Numbered from the stretch's first letter, positions 10,165-25,290 are shown. The stretch: DNA of 64,000 nt from Photorhabdus asymbiotica (GCF_003634575.1 NZ_RBLJ01000005.1:372001-436000), one strand, 5' to 3'. Notes: a model not told the origin generated them from the sequence alone. Program-made: numbers and translations.

Positions 10165-11202
10165 ATGAATAAACCCACTGTATCTGAAAAACCAAACTCC
10201 CAAAAACCTATTGTATTCAGCGGCGCACAACCTTCCGGTGAATTAACCATCGGTAACTATATGGGGGCGTTACGTCAGTGGGTTAAAATGCAGGATGATT
10301 ATGACTGTATCTATTGCATCGTAGACCAGCATGCAATTACTGTCCGTCAAGACCCAACAGCACTGAAAAAACGCACTCTAGATACACTGGCACTCTACCT
10401 GGCTTGTGGTATCGATCCGAAGAAAAGCACCATTTTTGTTCAGTCCCATGTACCACAACATGCTCAGTTAAGCTGGGTGCTAAACTGTTATACCTATTTC
10501 GGTGAACTCAGTCGCATGACTCAGTTCAAAGACAAATCAGCCCGTCATGCCGAAAACATCAACGCTGGCCTGTTTGACTACCCAGTGCTGATGGCTGCGG
10601 ATATCTTGGTATACCAAACAAACCAAGTTCCAGTCGGTATCGATCAAAAACAACATCTCGAACTGAGTCGTGATATCGCTCAGCGATTTAACGCTATCTA
10701 TGGCGATATCTTCACTGTACCAGAGCCATTTATCCCAACAGGTGGCGCTCGTGTTATGGCTCTGCAAGACCCAGAAAAGAAAATGTCCAAGTCAGATGAT
10801 AACCGTAATAACATTATCGCTCTGTTGGAAGATCCAAAGTCAGCAGCTAAAAAGATCAAACGTGCAGTTACAGATTCGGAAGAACCCCCTCGCGTTCGTT
10901 ACGATTTAGAACAAAAACCGGGTGTTTCTAACCTATTGGATATCCTAGTTGGCGTTACTGGCAAAACCATTCCTGAACTGGAAGCTGAATTTGAAGGCCA
11001 AATGTATGGTCATTTAAAAAGTGCTGTCGCTGATGCAGTTTCCGGTATGTTGACTGAATTACAAGAGCGTTTCCATCATTTTCGTAATGATGAAGCCCTG
11101 TTGAATAAAATCATGGCAGAAGGTGCAGCCAAGGCAAAAGCCCGTGCCCAAATTACGCTAGATAAAGTGTACGAAGCTGTTGGTTTTATAGCCCATCCTT
11201 AA
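10165..11202 (+). CDS. trpS: Tryptophanyl-tRNA synthetase
   Basis: 345-aa class I aminoacyl-tRNA synthetase charging tRNA-Trp. The HIGH-equivalent TIGN is at residues 28-31 and KMSKS at 206-210. Compared with E. coli (334 aa) it carries an N-terminal extension of about 11 residues before [11 protein letters not shown]; the ATG at 10165 is the only nearby start. It begins 4 bp after gph and is the last gene of the dam cluster. Confidence 0.97.
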   Translation: MNKPTVSEKPNSQKPIVFSGAQPSGELTIGNYMGALRQWVKMQDDYDCIYCIVDQHAITVRQDPTALKKRTLDTLALYLACGIDPKKSTIFVQSHVPQHAQLSWVLNCYTYFGELSRMTQFKDKSARHAENINAGLFDYPVLMAADILVYQTNQVPVGIDQKQHLELSRDIAQRFNAIYGDIFTVPEPFIPTGGARVMALQDPEKKMSKSDDNRNNIIALLEDPKSAAKKIKRAVTDSEEPPRVRYDLEQKPGVSNLLDILVGVTGKTIPELEAEFEGQMYGHLKSAVADAVSGMLTELQERFHHFRNDEALLNKIMAEGAAKAKARAQITLDKVYEAVGFIAHP

Positions 11203-11212
11203 TTTAGAAATA

Positions 11213-11241
11213 AAATGTGCACGTTTACCACGTGCACATTT
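11213..11241 (+). terminator. Palindromic hairpin after trpS (copy 1 of a pair)
   Basis: An 11-bp perfect stem, AAATGTGCACG (11213-11223) with CGTGCACATTT (11231-11241), around the loop TTTACCA. It sits 11 nt after the trpS stop and probably acts as a weak terminator or mRNA 3' end; the T run is only three. An almost identical hairpin lies at 12484-12514. Confidence 0.6.
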
Positions 11242-11343
11242 CAAACTGCCGATAAACCCATTTAAAAACAAGATGTCTCTTCTCATCAACGATGGTGAAA
11301 GCGTTTCCTGAACTCTTCGGACAATGGTGCCGGTATCGATGAG

Positions 11344-11652
11344 GTGATGACCGTAGTTTCCGGTGGACCATTAACTTGGTTCTTCGTATTGCCCGATGGA
11401 GTGACTGTACGCCTGACTATTGATCACGTTGGCCTGGACGATTCGGCTGTGCGCCTCAGTTATCCCGGTCTGGGTATACACGAAGGTTTCCTAGATGCGG
11501 AACAAGGTTTAATTATAGCGTATGCACATGGTCCAGAAACCTTTGTAATGCGCTACGATGAGCCCAGCGTATCCCACTCAGAATTGCTTGGCACTAACCC
11601 CTGGATTGATTTTTCGAGCAACACACCGAAACTGTTTAAGAAAGTGAAATAA
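11344..11652 (+). CDS. Orphan hypothetical protein
   Basis: 102-aa ORF from GTG 11344 (or ATG 11347). I do not recognise it. It is acidic in the middle, has no membrane segment or signal peptide, and contains GIHEGFLDAEQGL and HGPETFVMRYDEP. The frame stays open back to a stop at 11296-11298, so it may be the 3' remnant of a longer gene. Its base composition is near 50% GC, unlike the very AT-rich DNA after it. It lies between the two matching hairpins at 11213 and 12484, which hints at insertion. Confidence 0.4.
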   Translation: MMTVVSGGPLTWFFVLPDGVTVRLTIDHVGLDDSAVRLSYPGLGIHEGFLDAEQGLIIAYAHGPETFVMRYDEPSVSHSELLGTNPWIDFSSNTPKLFKKVK

Positions 11653-11669
11653 GACGACGTTTGAATAAT

Positions 11670-11686
11670 CAGCCGGTAATCGGCTG
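11670..11686 (+). terminator. Hairpin after the orphan ORF
   Basis: Perfect 6-bp stem CAGCCG / CGGCTG with loop GTAAT, followed by CTTTCT, 17 nt after the stop of the orphan ORF. Probable intrinsic terminator, weak T run. Confidence 0.5.
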
Positions 11687-12483
11687 CTTTCTACGAGCAA
11701 TTTTTAAACCTAATAGTTTTTTCCGTTTCCTGACATGTATTTAATTTTCTCATTTTCATTAAACTGATATTTAGGTTTTCTCGTTTTTCCTATATTTGAT
11801 TTATTTTAGGTTTAAAATCAAAGCCTATTTATTCAATAGTTTTTAATATTGCTAAATGTTTTCATTCTTTTTTCTGATAATCTGGTTGATCTAAAGGCTT
11901 ATCCGTTCTTTAAAACGATTATCTCTGATTTTTTGTAAGCTTTTTGTAATTATACAAAAATGTAAAATATTTTCTTGAGTAACTTGTCTAATACGATTAA
12001 TCTTGTTAAATGTTTTAATATAATCTCATGCCATTATTATTAGATTAACACTGTCGTCGAAAACCCGTTTTTCCTGACGTTTTCTCTTCTAATGTCAGTA
12101 TTGATTAAAGTTATCACCTGTTTTTTCATAATATGCTACCTCTTTTTTCCAGATTTTAAAACCTCACCGCAATATAAAAAACAGCTTTTCTTAACTGCTG
12201 TTTTATCACTTTCAGATAAGGTATTTAAATGAGTAAAAGTTTCCATAACCCTTTACTTTCAGATGAGTGAAAAACGATAATCCACATGATATAGCCTGAA
12301 TAAGTCGGGATTTATCGCATTAATAAAAAGTGCTAAATCACAGGGTTAAAAACAGTAAAAACCATTTGTTAGTAAAAAAATGTGATGAAAAGACACTTAA
12401 TACCCCATGTAAACTGCCAGTACAAATTTTTTCATTGATGAAAACCTGGCAGTAGTAGTCTAAACACTAAAAGTCAGCAACTT
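11687..12483. other. AT-rich stretch without a supported gene
   Basis: About 800 bp of very AT-rich DNA with no ORF of convincing length. It contains a hairpin at 12178-12204 (AAAACAGC / GCTGTTTT, 11-nt loop). It also contains a possible 13-codon ORF from about 12229 (MSKSFHNPLLSDE) preceded by AAGG. Neither can be assigned. This could be decayed accessory DNA between trpS and yiiM. Confidence 0.4.
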
Positions 12484-12514
12484 AAAATGTGCATGTTTAC
12501 CACATGCACATTTT
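12484..12514 (-). terminator. Palindromic hairpin after yiiM (copy 2 of a pair)
   Basis: 12-bp perfect stem AAAATGTGCATG (12484-12495) / CATGCACATTTT (12503-12514) with loop TTTACCA. It differs from the hairpin at 11213-11241 by one compensated base pair (C-G to T-A) and keeps the same loop. It lies 1 bp past the yiiM stop codon, and on the minus strand it ends in four T's. Confidence 0.65.
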
Positions 12515-12515
12515 A

Positions 12516-13187
12516 TTATTTCCCAAACAACCTACGATTAAAATCCTCAATCTTTCCAAGCATTACCCGCTTTTGCATAGTAAGGCTCCAACTGGCAGAT
12601 AACGCAGCAGCACTCATTAAACGCCGATACTGTTCTTCATCAAATGGCATATTAAAAGCAATAGCTATCGCTTCTTTAACTAAAACATCACTATTACGGG
12701 AAACAAGAACAAGAGGCTCATCTGGACTGATATTTCCCGAAGCAATGACCCTATAAAGCCAACCACAACGTCCACTCTCCTGCATAATGGCAGAAAAATT
12801 GCTGATACCGGAATGAGAATTAAGCTTATAACAAGGTGAACGAGGCTGAGTTACCTGAATCATTGTCTCTCCCCAACTGAAAATATCACCTATACAAACA
12901 TTTTCTTCAGTCAGCCCAGTTGTAGAAATATTTTCACCAAATGCCGGCGCAATAAAAAAATCTTCCTGCTCTGGAAATTGACGTATCCAAAAATCATAGT
13001 GTTCACGAGGATAATGGCAAAGCGCCCTATCAGGGCCTCCGTGGAAACGGGTTTCAGCCTGTTCATCACCTTCTAACCCAAGAGCAGTCAGATGCAGGCG
13101 GCCATCAACCATCCGTTTGTTAATCGCACTGGCAGACAGTTTTTCTGATATTTCAATTTTGCCTGTATATACCTGCGGATAATGCAT
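12516..13187 (-). CDS. yiiM: MOSC-domain protein YiiM
   Basis: 223-aa molybdenum-cofactor sulfurase C-terminal (MOSC) domain protein. In E. coli YiiM contributes to detoxifying N-hydroxylated bases such as 6-hydroxylaminopurine. It shows GLEGDEQAETRFHGGPDRAL, PAFGENIS and SPCYKL, with the conserved Cys that is the likely molybdenum ligand, and the C-terminal KIEDFNRRLFGK. Length and sequence match E. coli YiiM (224) along the whole protein. It lies downstream of sodA in the same direction with 117 bp between. Confidence 0.93.
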   Translation of the reverse strand: MHYPQVYTGKIEISEKLSASAINKRMVDGRLHLTALGLEGDEQAETRFHGGPDRALCHYPREHYDFWIRQFPEQEDFFIAPAFGENISTTGLTEENVCIGDIFSWGETMIQVTQPRSPCYKLNSHSGISNFSAIMQESGRCGWLYRVIASGNISPDEPLVLVSRNSDVLVKEAIAIAFNMPFDEEQYRRLMSAAALSASWSLTMQKRVMLGKIEDFNRRLFGK

Positions 13188-13304
13188 AATTCACTTTCCT
13201 TAATTGAAATCAGCCCGGCATCATCATAAACCAATACCCAATCAATAAAAATGCCGGCAGTAATATCAGCCGGCATAGCAGAAAAAAGAAAATGAGTTAG
13301 AAAA

Positions 13305-13931
13305 TTATTTTACTTTTGCCTGATAACGTTCTGCAGCTTCATCCCAGTTAACGACATGCCAGAACGCTTTAATGTAGTCAGGACGACGGTTTTGATACTG
13401 CAGGTAATAGGCATGTTCCCAAACATCCAAACCAATAATCGGATAGCCAGATGCACCAGAAATAGCTTCACCCATTAATGGGCTGTCCTGATTAGCAGTA
13501 GAGACAATCGCCAGTTTACCATCATCTTTCAGCACCAGCCACGCCCAACCAGAACCAAAACGGGTAGCTGCTGCCTGCTCAAATTTTTCTTTAAAAACAT
13601 CAACGCTACCGAAATCACGTTCAATAGCTTCTTTCAATGGGCCTTTCAGCGTTGTTTTTAATTTCAGTCCCTTCCAAAACAGACTGTGATTAGAATGACC
13701 ACCAGCATTGTTGCGTACAAAAGTACGTTTATCCGCCGGTATCTTATCTAATTGCTGGATCAAATCATCAATATCAAGTTTTGCCAGCTCAGGGCAAGCC
13801 TCCAAAGCACTATTGGTATTATTAATGTAAGTCTGATGGTGCTTGGTATGGTGGATTTCCATCGTCTGCTTATCAAAATGAGGTTCCAGAGCGTCATAAG
13901 AATAAGGAAGAGAAGGTAATGAATAGCTCAT
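13305..13931 (-). CDS. sodA: Manganese superoxide dismutase
   Basis: 208-aa cytoplasmic Mn-SOD converting superoxide to hydrogen peroxide and oxygen. Metal ligands include H27 (EIHHTKHH), a second histidine in [10 protein letters not shown], and Asp/His in [15 protein letters not shown]. Active-site neighbours GSGWAWLV are present. The start [10 protein letters not shown] at 13931 is preferred over the longer version at 13994 because GGAGT precedes it and the length equals E. coli SodA (206). A Fur-box-like site lies about 85 bp upstream. Confidence 0.96.
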   Translation of the reverse strand: MSYSLPSLPYSYDALEPHFDKQTMEIHHTKHHQTYINNTNSALEACPELAKLDIDDLIQQLDKIPADKRTFVRNNAGGHSNHSLFWKGLKLKTTLKGPLKEAIERDFGSVDVFKEKFEQAAATRFGSGWAWLVLKDDGKLAIVSTANQDSPLMGEAISGASGYPIIGLDVWEHAYYLQYQNRRPDYIKAFWHVVNWDEAAERYQAKVK

Positions 13932-14015
13932 ATCATGTACTCCAGTCATATAAGAATGATTCCAAGTCCACATCTCTGTGAACAACATGATCATTATAGT
14001 TAATTAAATATTATT

Positions 14016-14034
14016 GGAAATGATTATCAATACC
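14016..14034. promoter_or_regulatory. Fur box upstream of sodA
   Basis: 19-bp GGAAATGATTATCAATACC matches the Fur consensus GATAATGATAATCATTATC at 14 of 19 positions, with an intact central ATGAT-ATCA. E. coli sodA is repressed by Fur, so the placement 85 bp before the sodA start fits. Binding is inferred. Confidence 0.65.
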
Positions 14035-14304
14035 ATATTCTCACTATGGTTTTATCATACAACTGTGTTTCAGTAAGTTATTAGCCAATTTATCTATATT
14101 TAACATTATTCTTGGATTAGGATTTTAAATTACTATTTTTGGTTAGCGATTAAACCTAAATAAGCCAACCACACAAATGACAACATCATGAAAAATATTC
14201 TTTTTATTGCGTGATCTTCCGCGCAAAAAAAAAACAAAAATTCTCCTTACACTTTAGTTAACCTTGTTTTGACATAATATTAACATTCGTAAGGAGAATA
14301 TAGT
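14035..14304. other. sodA-acs divergent intergenic region
   Basis: AT-rich spacer between divergent sodA and acs. It must carry the acs promoter; I see no unambiguous -35/-10 pair and no convincing CRP site. AAGGAG at 14291-14296 serves acs. Confidence 0.5.
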
Positions 14305-16260
14305 ATGACCCAAATAATGAAATATCCCATTCCTGCAATCATTGCAGAACACACCTTGATGAATAAACAACAATATCAACAGAATTACCAATTATCGCTG
14401 CAAGATCCCGAAAAATTTTGGGGTGATAAAGGTAAAATTGTTGACTGGATTAAACCTTACACTAAAGTAAAGAATACCTCTTTTGACCCCGGACATATCA
14501 ATATCCGCTGGTTCGAAGATGGAACGCTAAATCTCAGTGCAAATTGTCTTGATCGTCATTTAAAAGAGCGTGGTGATCAAACCGCTATTATTTGGGAAGG
14601 TGATGATCCAACAGAATCCAAAACTGTAACCTATCGAGAACTGCATCATGACGTATGCCAGTTTGCTAATGTACTGAAAAATCTCGGTATTAAAAAAGGT
14701 GATGTGGTTGCTATTTATATGCCGATGGTACCAGAAGCTGCGGTTGCTATGTTGGCATGTGCCCGCATTGGTGCTATCCACTCTGTTATTTTCGCAGGTT
14801 TTTCTCCTGATGCAGTATCTGGACGTATTATTGATTCAAATACCAAATTGGTCATCACCGCTGATGAAGGCTTGAGAGCAGGACGTACCATTCCCCTGAA
14901 AAAGAATGTCGATGATGCATTAAGTAACACAGCCGTTGTCAGTGTTTCCAATGTGATTGTTTTCAAACGCACTGGAAATATTAATAACTGGCACTCTGGC
15001 CGTGACCTTTGGTGGCATGAATTAACAGCAGGCGTTAGTGCTGACTGTCCCGTTGAAGAAATGAATGCAGAAGACCCGCTGTTTATTCTCTATACCTCCG
15101 GCTCTACCGGTAAACCTAAAGGCGTACTGCACACTACCGGGGGATACCTTGTATATGCATCCCTGACCTTTAAATATGTATTCGATTATCATCCGGGCGA
15201 AATCTACTGGTGTACAGCTGACGTGGGTTGGGTTACCGGGCATAGTTATCTTCTCTACGGACCACTTTCCTGTGGCGCTATTACTCTGATGTTTGAAGGT
15301 GTACCAAACTATCCTGCTGCTAATCGTTTAAGCCAGGTTATTGACAAACATCAGGTTAATATCCTGTACACAGCACCAACAGCGATTCGTGCTCTGATGG
15401 CTGAAGGGGACAAAGCCATCGAAGGAACAAAACGGACTTCCCTACGTATCATGGGATCAGTTGGTGAACCTATTAACCCGGAAGCATGGGAATGGTATTA
15501 CCAGAAGATTGGTAATAAGCAATGTCCGATTGTTGATACCTGGTGGCAGACAGAAACCGGTGGTTTCATGATAACGCCGCTACCTGGGGCAACCGAGCTA
15601 AAAGCAGGTTCCGCAACTTTACCTTTCTTCGGTGTTCAACCAGCATTGGTTGATAATCTTGGCGAGCTATTAGAAGGTGCTTGTGAAGGAAATCTGGTTA
15701 TTACTGACTCCTGGCCAGGACAAGCGCGCTCATTGTTTGGCGATCATGATCGCTTCGAACAAACCTATTTCTCCGCCTTTAAAGGGATGTACTTTAGTGG
15801 TGACGGAGCACGTCGTGATGAAGACGGCTATTATTGGATAACTGGCCGTGTTGACGATGTGTTAAATATCTCTGGTCATCGTTTAGGTACCGCTGAAATT
15901 GAATCTGCTTTGGTTTCCCATCCCAAAATTGCAGAAGCCGCTGTTGTAGGTGTTCCACATAACATCAAGGGACAAGCAATTTATGCCTATGTCACGTTAA
16001 TTCACGGCGAGGAACCATCTCCCCAGTTATATACCGAAGTCCGTAATTGGGTACGTAAAGAAATCGGCCCGATCGCTACACCAGATATCCTGCACTGGAC
16101 AGACTCCTTACCAAAAACCCGCTCAGGAAAAATTATGCGCCGTATCCTGCGTAAAATTGCTTCCGGCGATATTAGTAATTTAGGAGATACCTCCACATTG
16201 GCAGATCCAGGAGTAGTAGAAAAACTATTGGAAGAAAAACAAACAATGAATATCTCGTGA
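14305..16260 (+). CDS. acs: Acetyl-CoA synthetase
   Basis: 651-aa AMP-forming ligase making acetyl-CoA from acetate, ATP and CoA, for scavenging low acetate. The adenylation P-loop [11 protein letters not shown] lies near residue 264, then [10 protein letters not shown] and [20 protein letters not shown]. The C-terminal SGKIMRR carries the lysine that is acetylated by Pat in enterobacteria. Length matches E. coli (652). The ATG has AAGGAG upstream. It is followed by yjcH-actP, the classic acetate uptake and activation operon. Confidence 0.97.
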   Translation: MTQIMKYPIPAIIAEHTLMNKQQYQQNYQLSLQDPEKFWGDKGKIVDWIKPYTKVKNTSFDPGHINIRWFEDGTLNLSANCLDRHLKERGDQTAIIWEGDDPTESKTVTYRELHHDVCQFANVLKNLGIKKGDVVAIYMPMVPEAAVAMLACARIGAIHSVIFAGFSPDAVSGRIIDSNTKLVITADEGLRAGRTIPLKKNVDDALSNTAVVSVSNVIVFKRTGNINNWHSGRDLWWHELTAGVSADCPVEEMNAEDPLFILYTSGSTGKPKGVLHTTGGYLVYASLTFKYVFDYHPGEIYWCTADVGWVTGHSYLLYGPLSCGAITLMFEGVPNYPAANRLSQVIDKHQVNILYTAPTAIRALMAEGDKAIEGTKRTSLRIMGSVGEPINPEAWEWYYQKIGNKQCPIVDTWWQTETGGFMITPLPGATELKAGSATLPFFGVQPALVDNLGELLEGACEGNLVITDSWPGQARSLFGDHDRFEQTYFSAFKGMYFSGDGARRDEDGYYWITGRVDDVLNISGHRLGTAEIESALVSHPKIAEAAVVGVPHNIKGQAIYAYVTLIHGEEPSPQLYTEVRNWVRKEIGPIATPDILHWTDSLPKTRSGKIMRRILRKIASGDISNLGDTSTLADPGVVEKLLEEKQTMNIS

Positions 16261-16325
16261 CAGACTATGCCGCCGCAAGGCGGCTATAACCGATTAATAT
16301 AATAAATATAAGAGGATACATTCTG

Positions 16326-16637
16326 ATGAATGACGTCATTTACCAAGGGATCGAGAATAACCCTCGTTTCAAAGAATTAGTTAAAAAGCGAGGTCGTTTT
16401 GCATGGTTGCTATCAATAATCACGTTAGTTTTGTATGTCAGTTTTATTTTCACCATCGCATTTACACCCGAGTGGCTAGGCACTCCTCTTTATGCTGGCT
16501 CCCATATTACCCGTGGGATACCCGTTGGCATTGGCTTAATTGTTATTTCATTCATCCTAACTGGTCTATATGTAATCAGAGCTAATAGTGAGTTTGATTC
16601 CCTTACCTCACAAATTCTCATCGAGGTAAAAAAATGA
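16326..16637 (+). CDS. yjcH: DUF485 membrane protein YjcH
   Basis: 103-aa small inner-membrane protein with two hydrophobic segments (about residues 24-46 and 62-82), the DUF485 family. It lies between acs and actP and overlaps the actP start by 4 bp (ATGA). It is always paired with ActP in enterobacteria; its exact role in acetate transport is not established. Confidence 0.93.
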   Translation: MNDVIYQGIENNPRFKELVKKRGRFAWLLSIITLVLYVSFIFTIAFTPEWLGTPLYAGSHITRGIPVGIGLIVISFILTGLYVIRANSEFDSLTSQILIEVKK

Positions 16638-18283
16638 AAAAATCTCTACTAACAGTAATACTGCTATTTTCTAATCTCACTTGGGCCGACGCAATCTCCG
16701 GAAGCGTAGAAAGGCAACCGGTCAACATTCAGGCCATTATTATGTTTGTCCTGTTCGTTGGCTTCACACTCTACATTACTTACTGGGCTTCAAAAAGGAC
16801 ACGCTCCCGTACCGATTACTACACAGCAGGCGGGCGTATTACTGGCTTCCAAAACGGAATGGCGATTGCAGGTGATTTCATGTCCGCAGCCTCATTTCTT
16901 GGAATTTCTGCTCTGGTCTATATATCTGGTTATGATGGATTGATTTACTCTATTGGCTTCTTGATTGGCTGGCCTATTATTCTATTTCTGATTGCCGAAC
17001 GATTAAGAAACCTTGGGCGTTATACTTTCGCAGATGTTGCTTCTTACCGATTACAGCAACGTCCAATCCGTACATTATCTGCCATCGGCTCATTAGTTGT
17101 TGTTGCCCTCTATCTTATCGCTCAGATGGTTGGAGCTGGTAAGCTTATCGAATTACTTTTTGGTCTGGATTACCATATTGCGGTCGTATTGGTTGGCATC
17201 CTAATGGTGCTTTATGTTCTGTTTGGCGGAATGTTAGCAACGACTTGGGTGCAAATCATCAAAGCTATTCTATTGCTGGCAGGCGCTACATTTATGGCTT
17301 TTATGGTCATGAAAGCTGTGAACTTCAATTTCAACACTCTGTTTAAAGAAGCTGTTGCCGTTCATTCAAAGGGAGAAGCTATCATGAGTCCGGGAGGATT
17401 GGTTTCCGATCCGATCTCTGCACTCTCTTTGGGCCTTGCGTTGATGTTTGGTACCGCCGGCTTACCTCATATCATTATGCGCTTCTTCACTGTAAATGAT
17501 GCCAAAGAAGCACGGAAAAGTGTTTTCTATGCTACTGGTTTCATCGGCTATTTTTACATTCTGACATTTATCATTGGCTTTGGCGCTATTTTACTTGTCA
17601 GCCCAAACCCTTTATTCAAAGAGGCTACAGGCGCTCTTATCGGTGGTACTAACATGGCAGCCGTCCACCTTGCTAGTGCTGTTGGAGGTAACCTGTTCCT
17701 TGGCTTTATCTCCGCAGTAGCCTTTGCCACTATTCTGGCCGTTGTAGCTGGTCTGACATTGGCTGGCGCATCAGCAGTATCACATGATTTGTACGCAAAT
17801 GTAATTAAACACGGTAAAGCGAATGAACGAGATGAATTGAAAGTATCAAAAATTACTGTTGTGATACTTGGGCTTGTTGCAATCGGATTAGGTATTTTAT
17901 TTGAGAATCAGAACATAGCCTTCATGGTTGGGCTAGCATTCTCTATTGCTGCAAGTTGTAACTTCCCAATCATTCTTTTGTCTATGTACTGGCGTAAACT
18001 TACAACCCGCGGTGCATTAGTTGGCGGTTGGCTTGGGTTAATCACAGCGGTAGTTTTAATGATTCTCGGTCCAACAATTTGGGTCAGTATTCTCGGCCAT
18101 GAAAAACCAATCTATCCTTATGAATACCCAGCATTATTCTCAATGATTGTCGCTTTCATTGGTTCATGGTTATTTTCCATCACAGATAATTCATTACAAG
18201 GTATACAGGAAAGAGGAAAATTTAGAGCTCAGTTTATTCGATCACAAACAGGGTTTGGCATCGCCCAAGGAAAAGCGCACTAA
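16634..18283 (+). CDS. actP: Acetate/glycolate symporter ActP
   Basis: 549-aa sodium:solute symporter (SSS family) that imports acetate for Acs. A cleavable signal peptide ([20 protein letters not shown]) is followed by about 13 transmembrane helices. Family signatures [22 protein letters not shown] and [19 protein letters not shown] are present. Length equals E. coli ActP (549). Translationally coupled to yjcH; a strong terminator follows. Confidence 0.96.
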   Translation: MKKSLLTVILLFSNLTWADAISGSVERQPVNIQAIIMFVLFVGFTLYITYWASKRTRSRTDYYTAGGRITGFQNGMAIAGDFMSAASFLGISALVYISGYDGLIYSIGFLIGWPIILFLIAERLRNLGRYTFADVASYRLQQRPIRTLSAIGSLVVVALYLIAQMVGAGKLIELLFGLDYHIAVVLVGILMVLYVLFGGMLATTWVQIIKAILLLAGATFMAFMVMKAVNFNFNTLFKEAVAVHSKGEAIMSPGGLVSDPISALSLGLALMFGTAGLPHIIMRFFTVNDAKEARKSVFYATGFIGYFYILTFIIGFGAILLVSPNPLFKEATGALIGGTNMAAVHLASAVGGNLFLGFISAVAFATILAVVAGLTLAGASAVSHDLYANVIKHGKANERDELKVSKITVVILGLVAIGLGILFENQNIAFMVGLAFSIAASCNFPIILLSMYWRKLTTRGALVGGWLGLITAVVLMILGPTIWVSILGHEKPIYPYEYPALFSMIVAFIGSWLFSITDNSLQGIQERGKFRAQFIRSQTGFGIAQGKAH

Positions 18284-18298
18284 TACGATTTTATACCC

Positions 18299-18327
18299 AC
18301 CTCTCTTTCGGGAGAGGTATTTTTTTA
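18299..18327 (+). terminator. Intrinsic terminator of acs-yjcH-actP
   Basis: 7-bp stem ACCTCTC / GAGAGGT with loop TTTCGG, followed by A and a run of eight T, 15 nt after the actP stop. Confidence 0.9.
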
Positions 18328-18431
18328 GAAAACCAATCTAAGTTCAGAACTATCTCACAAGTTAAACCCTTGTCTTACTCTCGGGTTAATGATTAACTTT
18401 TTCAATTTATTACTTAGAATTATTAACCTAT

Positions 18432-20015
18432 ATGCAAAATAAGTTATCTATTCTTATTATTTCGCTTTTAACCTTACTGCCAATAATCTTTATCGGTGAT
18501 ATAGCTCATGAATACAAACTGAGGATTGTATTACTAAACTTCTTTTTAGCAGGCACTAGCGCATTTCTCTATCGTTTTAATTACCTTAAACCTTTGGTTT
18601 TTATCACTTCTTTATTATGGTCGCTTAATATATCAACATCATTTTTCTTTTCTAATGAATACCAAATAAATTTCTCTTCAACCATTGCCAATACTTTTAT
18701 AAATACAAACAGCAATGAAGCTGTAGGTATGTTGTCTTACAACAAACACTATGTATTATTCTTTATTTTCATGCTGTTAACCTATTTTTTGTCTATCCGG
18801 TGGCTGTCAAAGAATACAAATTATCGATTACTCAAATTCAGTGTATGGGCTTTATTTTTTACCTGTCTATTAGTTCCGATTGATTATTATATCTCAGAAA
18901 AAAAACTTTCAGATAATATTATTCTGACAGAATATTTCCTAATGGTAACACCATTTAATAACTCATCAGCAATAGTGAGAGCAATATACGAAAATCAACA
19001 AATCAGGAAAATTGCATCTGTTAATGTGAAATTTAATTATATACAAGAAGACAAAAATATTGATACTTACATATTACTAATAGGAGAATCGGCAAGAAGA
19101 GACCATATGTCTCTGTATGGCTATGATAAAGCTACAACACCAACATTAGATGCCATGCAGAAAAATATGCTAATATTCAATCAAGCCATTTCTCCAGCAT
19201 CAGTTACTATATTATCCGTACCTATCTCACTCTCTAATATTACCTTATATCAATTAAGAGATAAGGCTCATTATGCTGACAATATTATATCATTAGCTAA
19301 AGATGCGGGGTTTAATACAACCTGGATAAGCAATCAAGGAAGATCGGGTAAAAGCAATAGCCTAATCACAGTTATTGCTAATATGGCTGAAAGCCAAAAA
19401 TGGAATAAATATATTGGATATGATGAAGAGTTACTACCCTATTTAGATGATGCTCTAAAACAGAAAGGTAAGAAATTTATTATCATGCATATCTATGGCA
19501 GTCATGAACCATCCTGTAACCGATTTCCAGAGAATAAACTAATATCTTTCTCATCGAATAAAGATGATAATTGCTATGATAGCTCAATAGCTTATACAGA
19601 TCTGCTAATAGACAAAATAATTGATAAACTCAAAGGGAATAAAGCATCTATTCTCTATTTTTCAGATCATGGACTACAACGATTAGATAAAGATGGTGAC
19701 ATTCGTTATCATCATGGTGTCAGTAACCCACGCAAAGATTCTTACAATATTCCTCTGCTTATCTGGTACGACGATAGCATTAATTCTCAATATCGCCATA
19801 CTGGCGTGATAAATACCCCTTTCTCAACTACAGATAATTATTACCTTATTAGTGACTGGCTAGGCATTCATCATAAATCTCCAGAACACTGTCGTTCACC
19901 ATTAAGCAATTGCTTCAAATCACTGAAAGAGCTAATGGTGATCGATGGTAATAAAAATCTGATGGAATACAGCAAACTCCCTGACGAGAAAGATATAAAA
20001 ACTTCAGGCAAATGA
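18432..20015 (+). CDS. OpgE-like phosphoethanolamine transferase
   Basis: 527-aa inner-membrane enzyme of the alkaline-phosphatase/sulfatase fold that transfers phosphoethanolamine from phosphatidylethanolamine to an envelope glycan. There are five N-terminal membrane helices (to about residue 165), then a periplasmic catalytic domain. That domain has LLIGESARRDHMSLYGY (metal ligand Glu), a likely Thr nucleophile in SPASVTILSVP, SNQG, MHIYGSHEPSC and YFSDHGLQ. Length and the SNQG/GSHPxxC-type motifs resemble E. coli OpgE (YbiP, 527), but CptA or EptA substrates cannot be excluded. The gene is notably AT-rich and no ribosome site is visible, which may suggest recent acquisition. Confidence 0.75.
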   Translation: MQNKLSILIISLLTLLPIIFIGDIAHEYKLRIVLLNFFLAGTSAFLYRFNYLKPLVFITSLLWSLNISTSFFFSNEYQINFSSTIANTFINTNSNEAVGMLSYNKHYVLFFIFMLLTYFLSIRWLSKNTNYRLLKFSVWALFFTCLLVPIDYYISEKKLSDNIILTEYFLMVTPFNNSSAIVRAIYENQQIRKIASVNVKFNYIQEDKNIDTYILLIGESARRDHMSLYGYDKATTPTLDAMQKNMLIFNQAISPASVTILSVPISLSNITLYQLRDKAHYADNIISLAKDAGFNTTWISNQGRSGKSNSLITVIANMAESQKWNKYIGYDEELLPYLDDALKQKGKKFIIMHIYGSHEPSCNRFPENKLISFSSNKDDNCYDSSIAYTDLLIDKIIDKLKGNKASILYFSDHGLQRLDKDGDIRYHHGVSNPRKDSYNIPLLIWYDDSINSQYRHTGVINTPFSTTDNYYLISDWLGIHHKSPEHCRSPLSNCFKSLKELMVIDGNKNLMEYSKLPDEKDIKTSGK

Positions 20016-20082
20016 TTTAGTTTTTAATATCCAAGTACCTTAGCCATGATAACTGAGTCGCAGGGCGCCGCCCCGTAAACGC

Positions 20083-20108
20083 AAAAAACCCCCAGCTTTC
20101 GCTGAGGG
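20083..20108 (-). terminator. rRNA operon terminator
   Basis: Read on the minus strand: CCCTCAGC, loop GAAA, GCTGGGGG, then TTTTTTGC. It lies about 17 nt after the 5S 3' end. Confidence 0.92.
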
Positions 20109-20124
20109 TTTCTACTGTATTTCA

Positions 20125-20243
20125 AGCCTGGCAGTGTCCTACTCTCGCATGGGGAAGCCCCACACTACCATCGGCGCTACGGCGTTTCACTGCTGAGTTC
20201 GGCATGGGGTCAGGTGGGACCACCGCGCTATCGCCGCCAGGCA
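20125..20243 (-). rRNA. rrf: 5S ribosomal RNA
   Basis: About 119 nt. On the minus strand it begins TGCCTGGCGGCGATAGCGCG and ends in the complementary ACTGCCAGGC, forming helix I. Core segments GGTCCCACCTGACCCCATGC and GCCGATGGTAGTGTGGGG match E. coli 5S. About 133 nt separate it from 23S. Confidence 0.97.
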
Positions 20244-20376
20244 TATTCTGTTTCATTCCCGCCGTTGCGACGCTCTCTGCCGCAACCACCGGAACCAATC
20301 TCTGAACAAGCTGAAATTCATCTCTCTTCTGACAGCTGTCCACTGTCTTCTGACACCAAAACACCTTCGGCGTTGT

Positions 20377-23398
<3,022 letters not shown>

Positions 23399-23498
23399 TC
23401 ACAACCCGAAACTGTCTCGGATTGTGCAGCTTGAGAGACTCGTCAATAATACCTCGGTGATATTATCAACAGTTTCAATTTTTCAGCTTGTTCCAGAT

Positions 23499-23510
23499 TG
23501 TTAAAGAGCT
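23499..23510 (-). promoter_or_regulatory. boxA antiterminator in the 16S-23S spacer
   Basis: Minus-strand AGCTCTTTAACA, one base from the leader boxA TGCTCTTTAACA at 25419-25430. It is the Nus-factor recruitment element before 23S. Confidence 0.75.
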
Positions 23511-23587
23511 TATATCGCTAAACCGATTCTTAAAATCCGCTTAAAGATACATCAACGACCACGCCTTTCACCCGTCGTCCCGCAAGG

Positions 23588-23663
23588 TGGCGTCCCCTAG
23601 GGGATTCGAACCCCTGTTACCGCCGTGAAAGGGCGGTGTCCTAGGCCTCTAGACGAAGGGGAC
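23588..23663 (-). tRNA. gltU: tRNA-Glu (anticodon UUC)
   Basis: 76 nt including an encoded 3' CCA (23588-23590). Acceptor GTCCCC at the 5' end pairs with GGGGAC. The anticodon arm CCGCCCTTTCACGGCGG carries TTC, and the T loop is GTTCGAATC. It is the only tRNA in the 16S-23S spacer, as in rrnB/C/G-type operons of E. coli. Confidence 0.97.
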
Positions 23664-23745
23664 CCGATAGTCAGCTTCGCAGACGCACCCGTGCTCTACT
23701 TTCATCAGACAATCTGTGTGAGCACTGCACTCAACGCATCTCAGG

Positions 23746-25290
<1,545 letters not shown>

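Noticed and set aside
12487..12756. Plus-strand 89-codon frame over the yiiM 3' end
   Set aside because: Antisense to yiiM, which aligns with E. coli YiiM over its full length.
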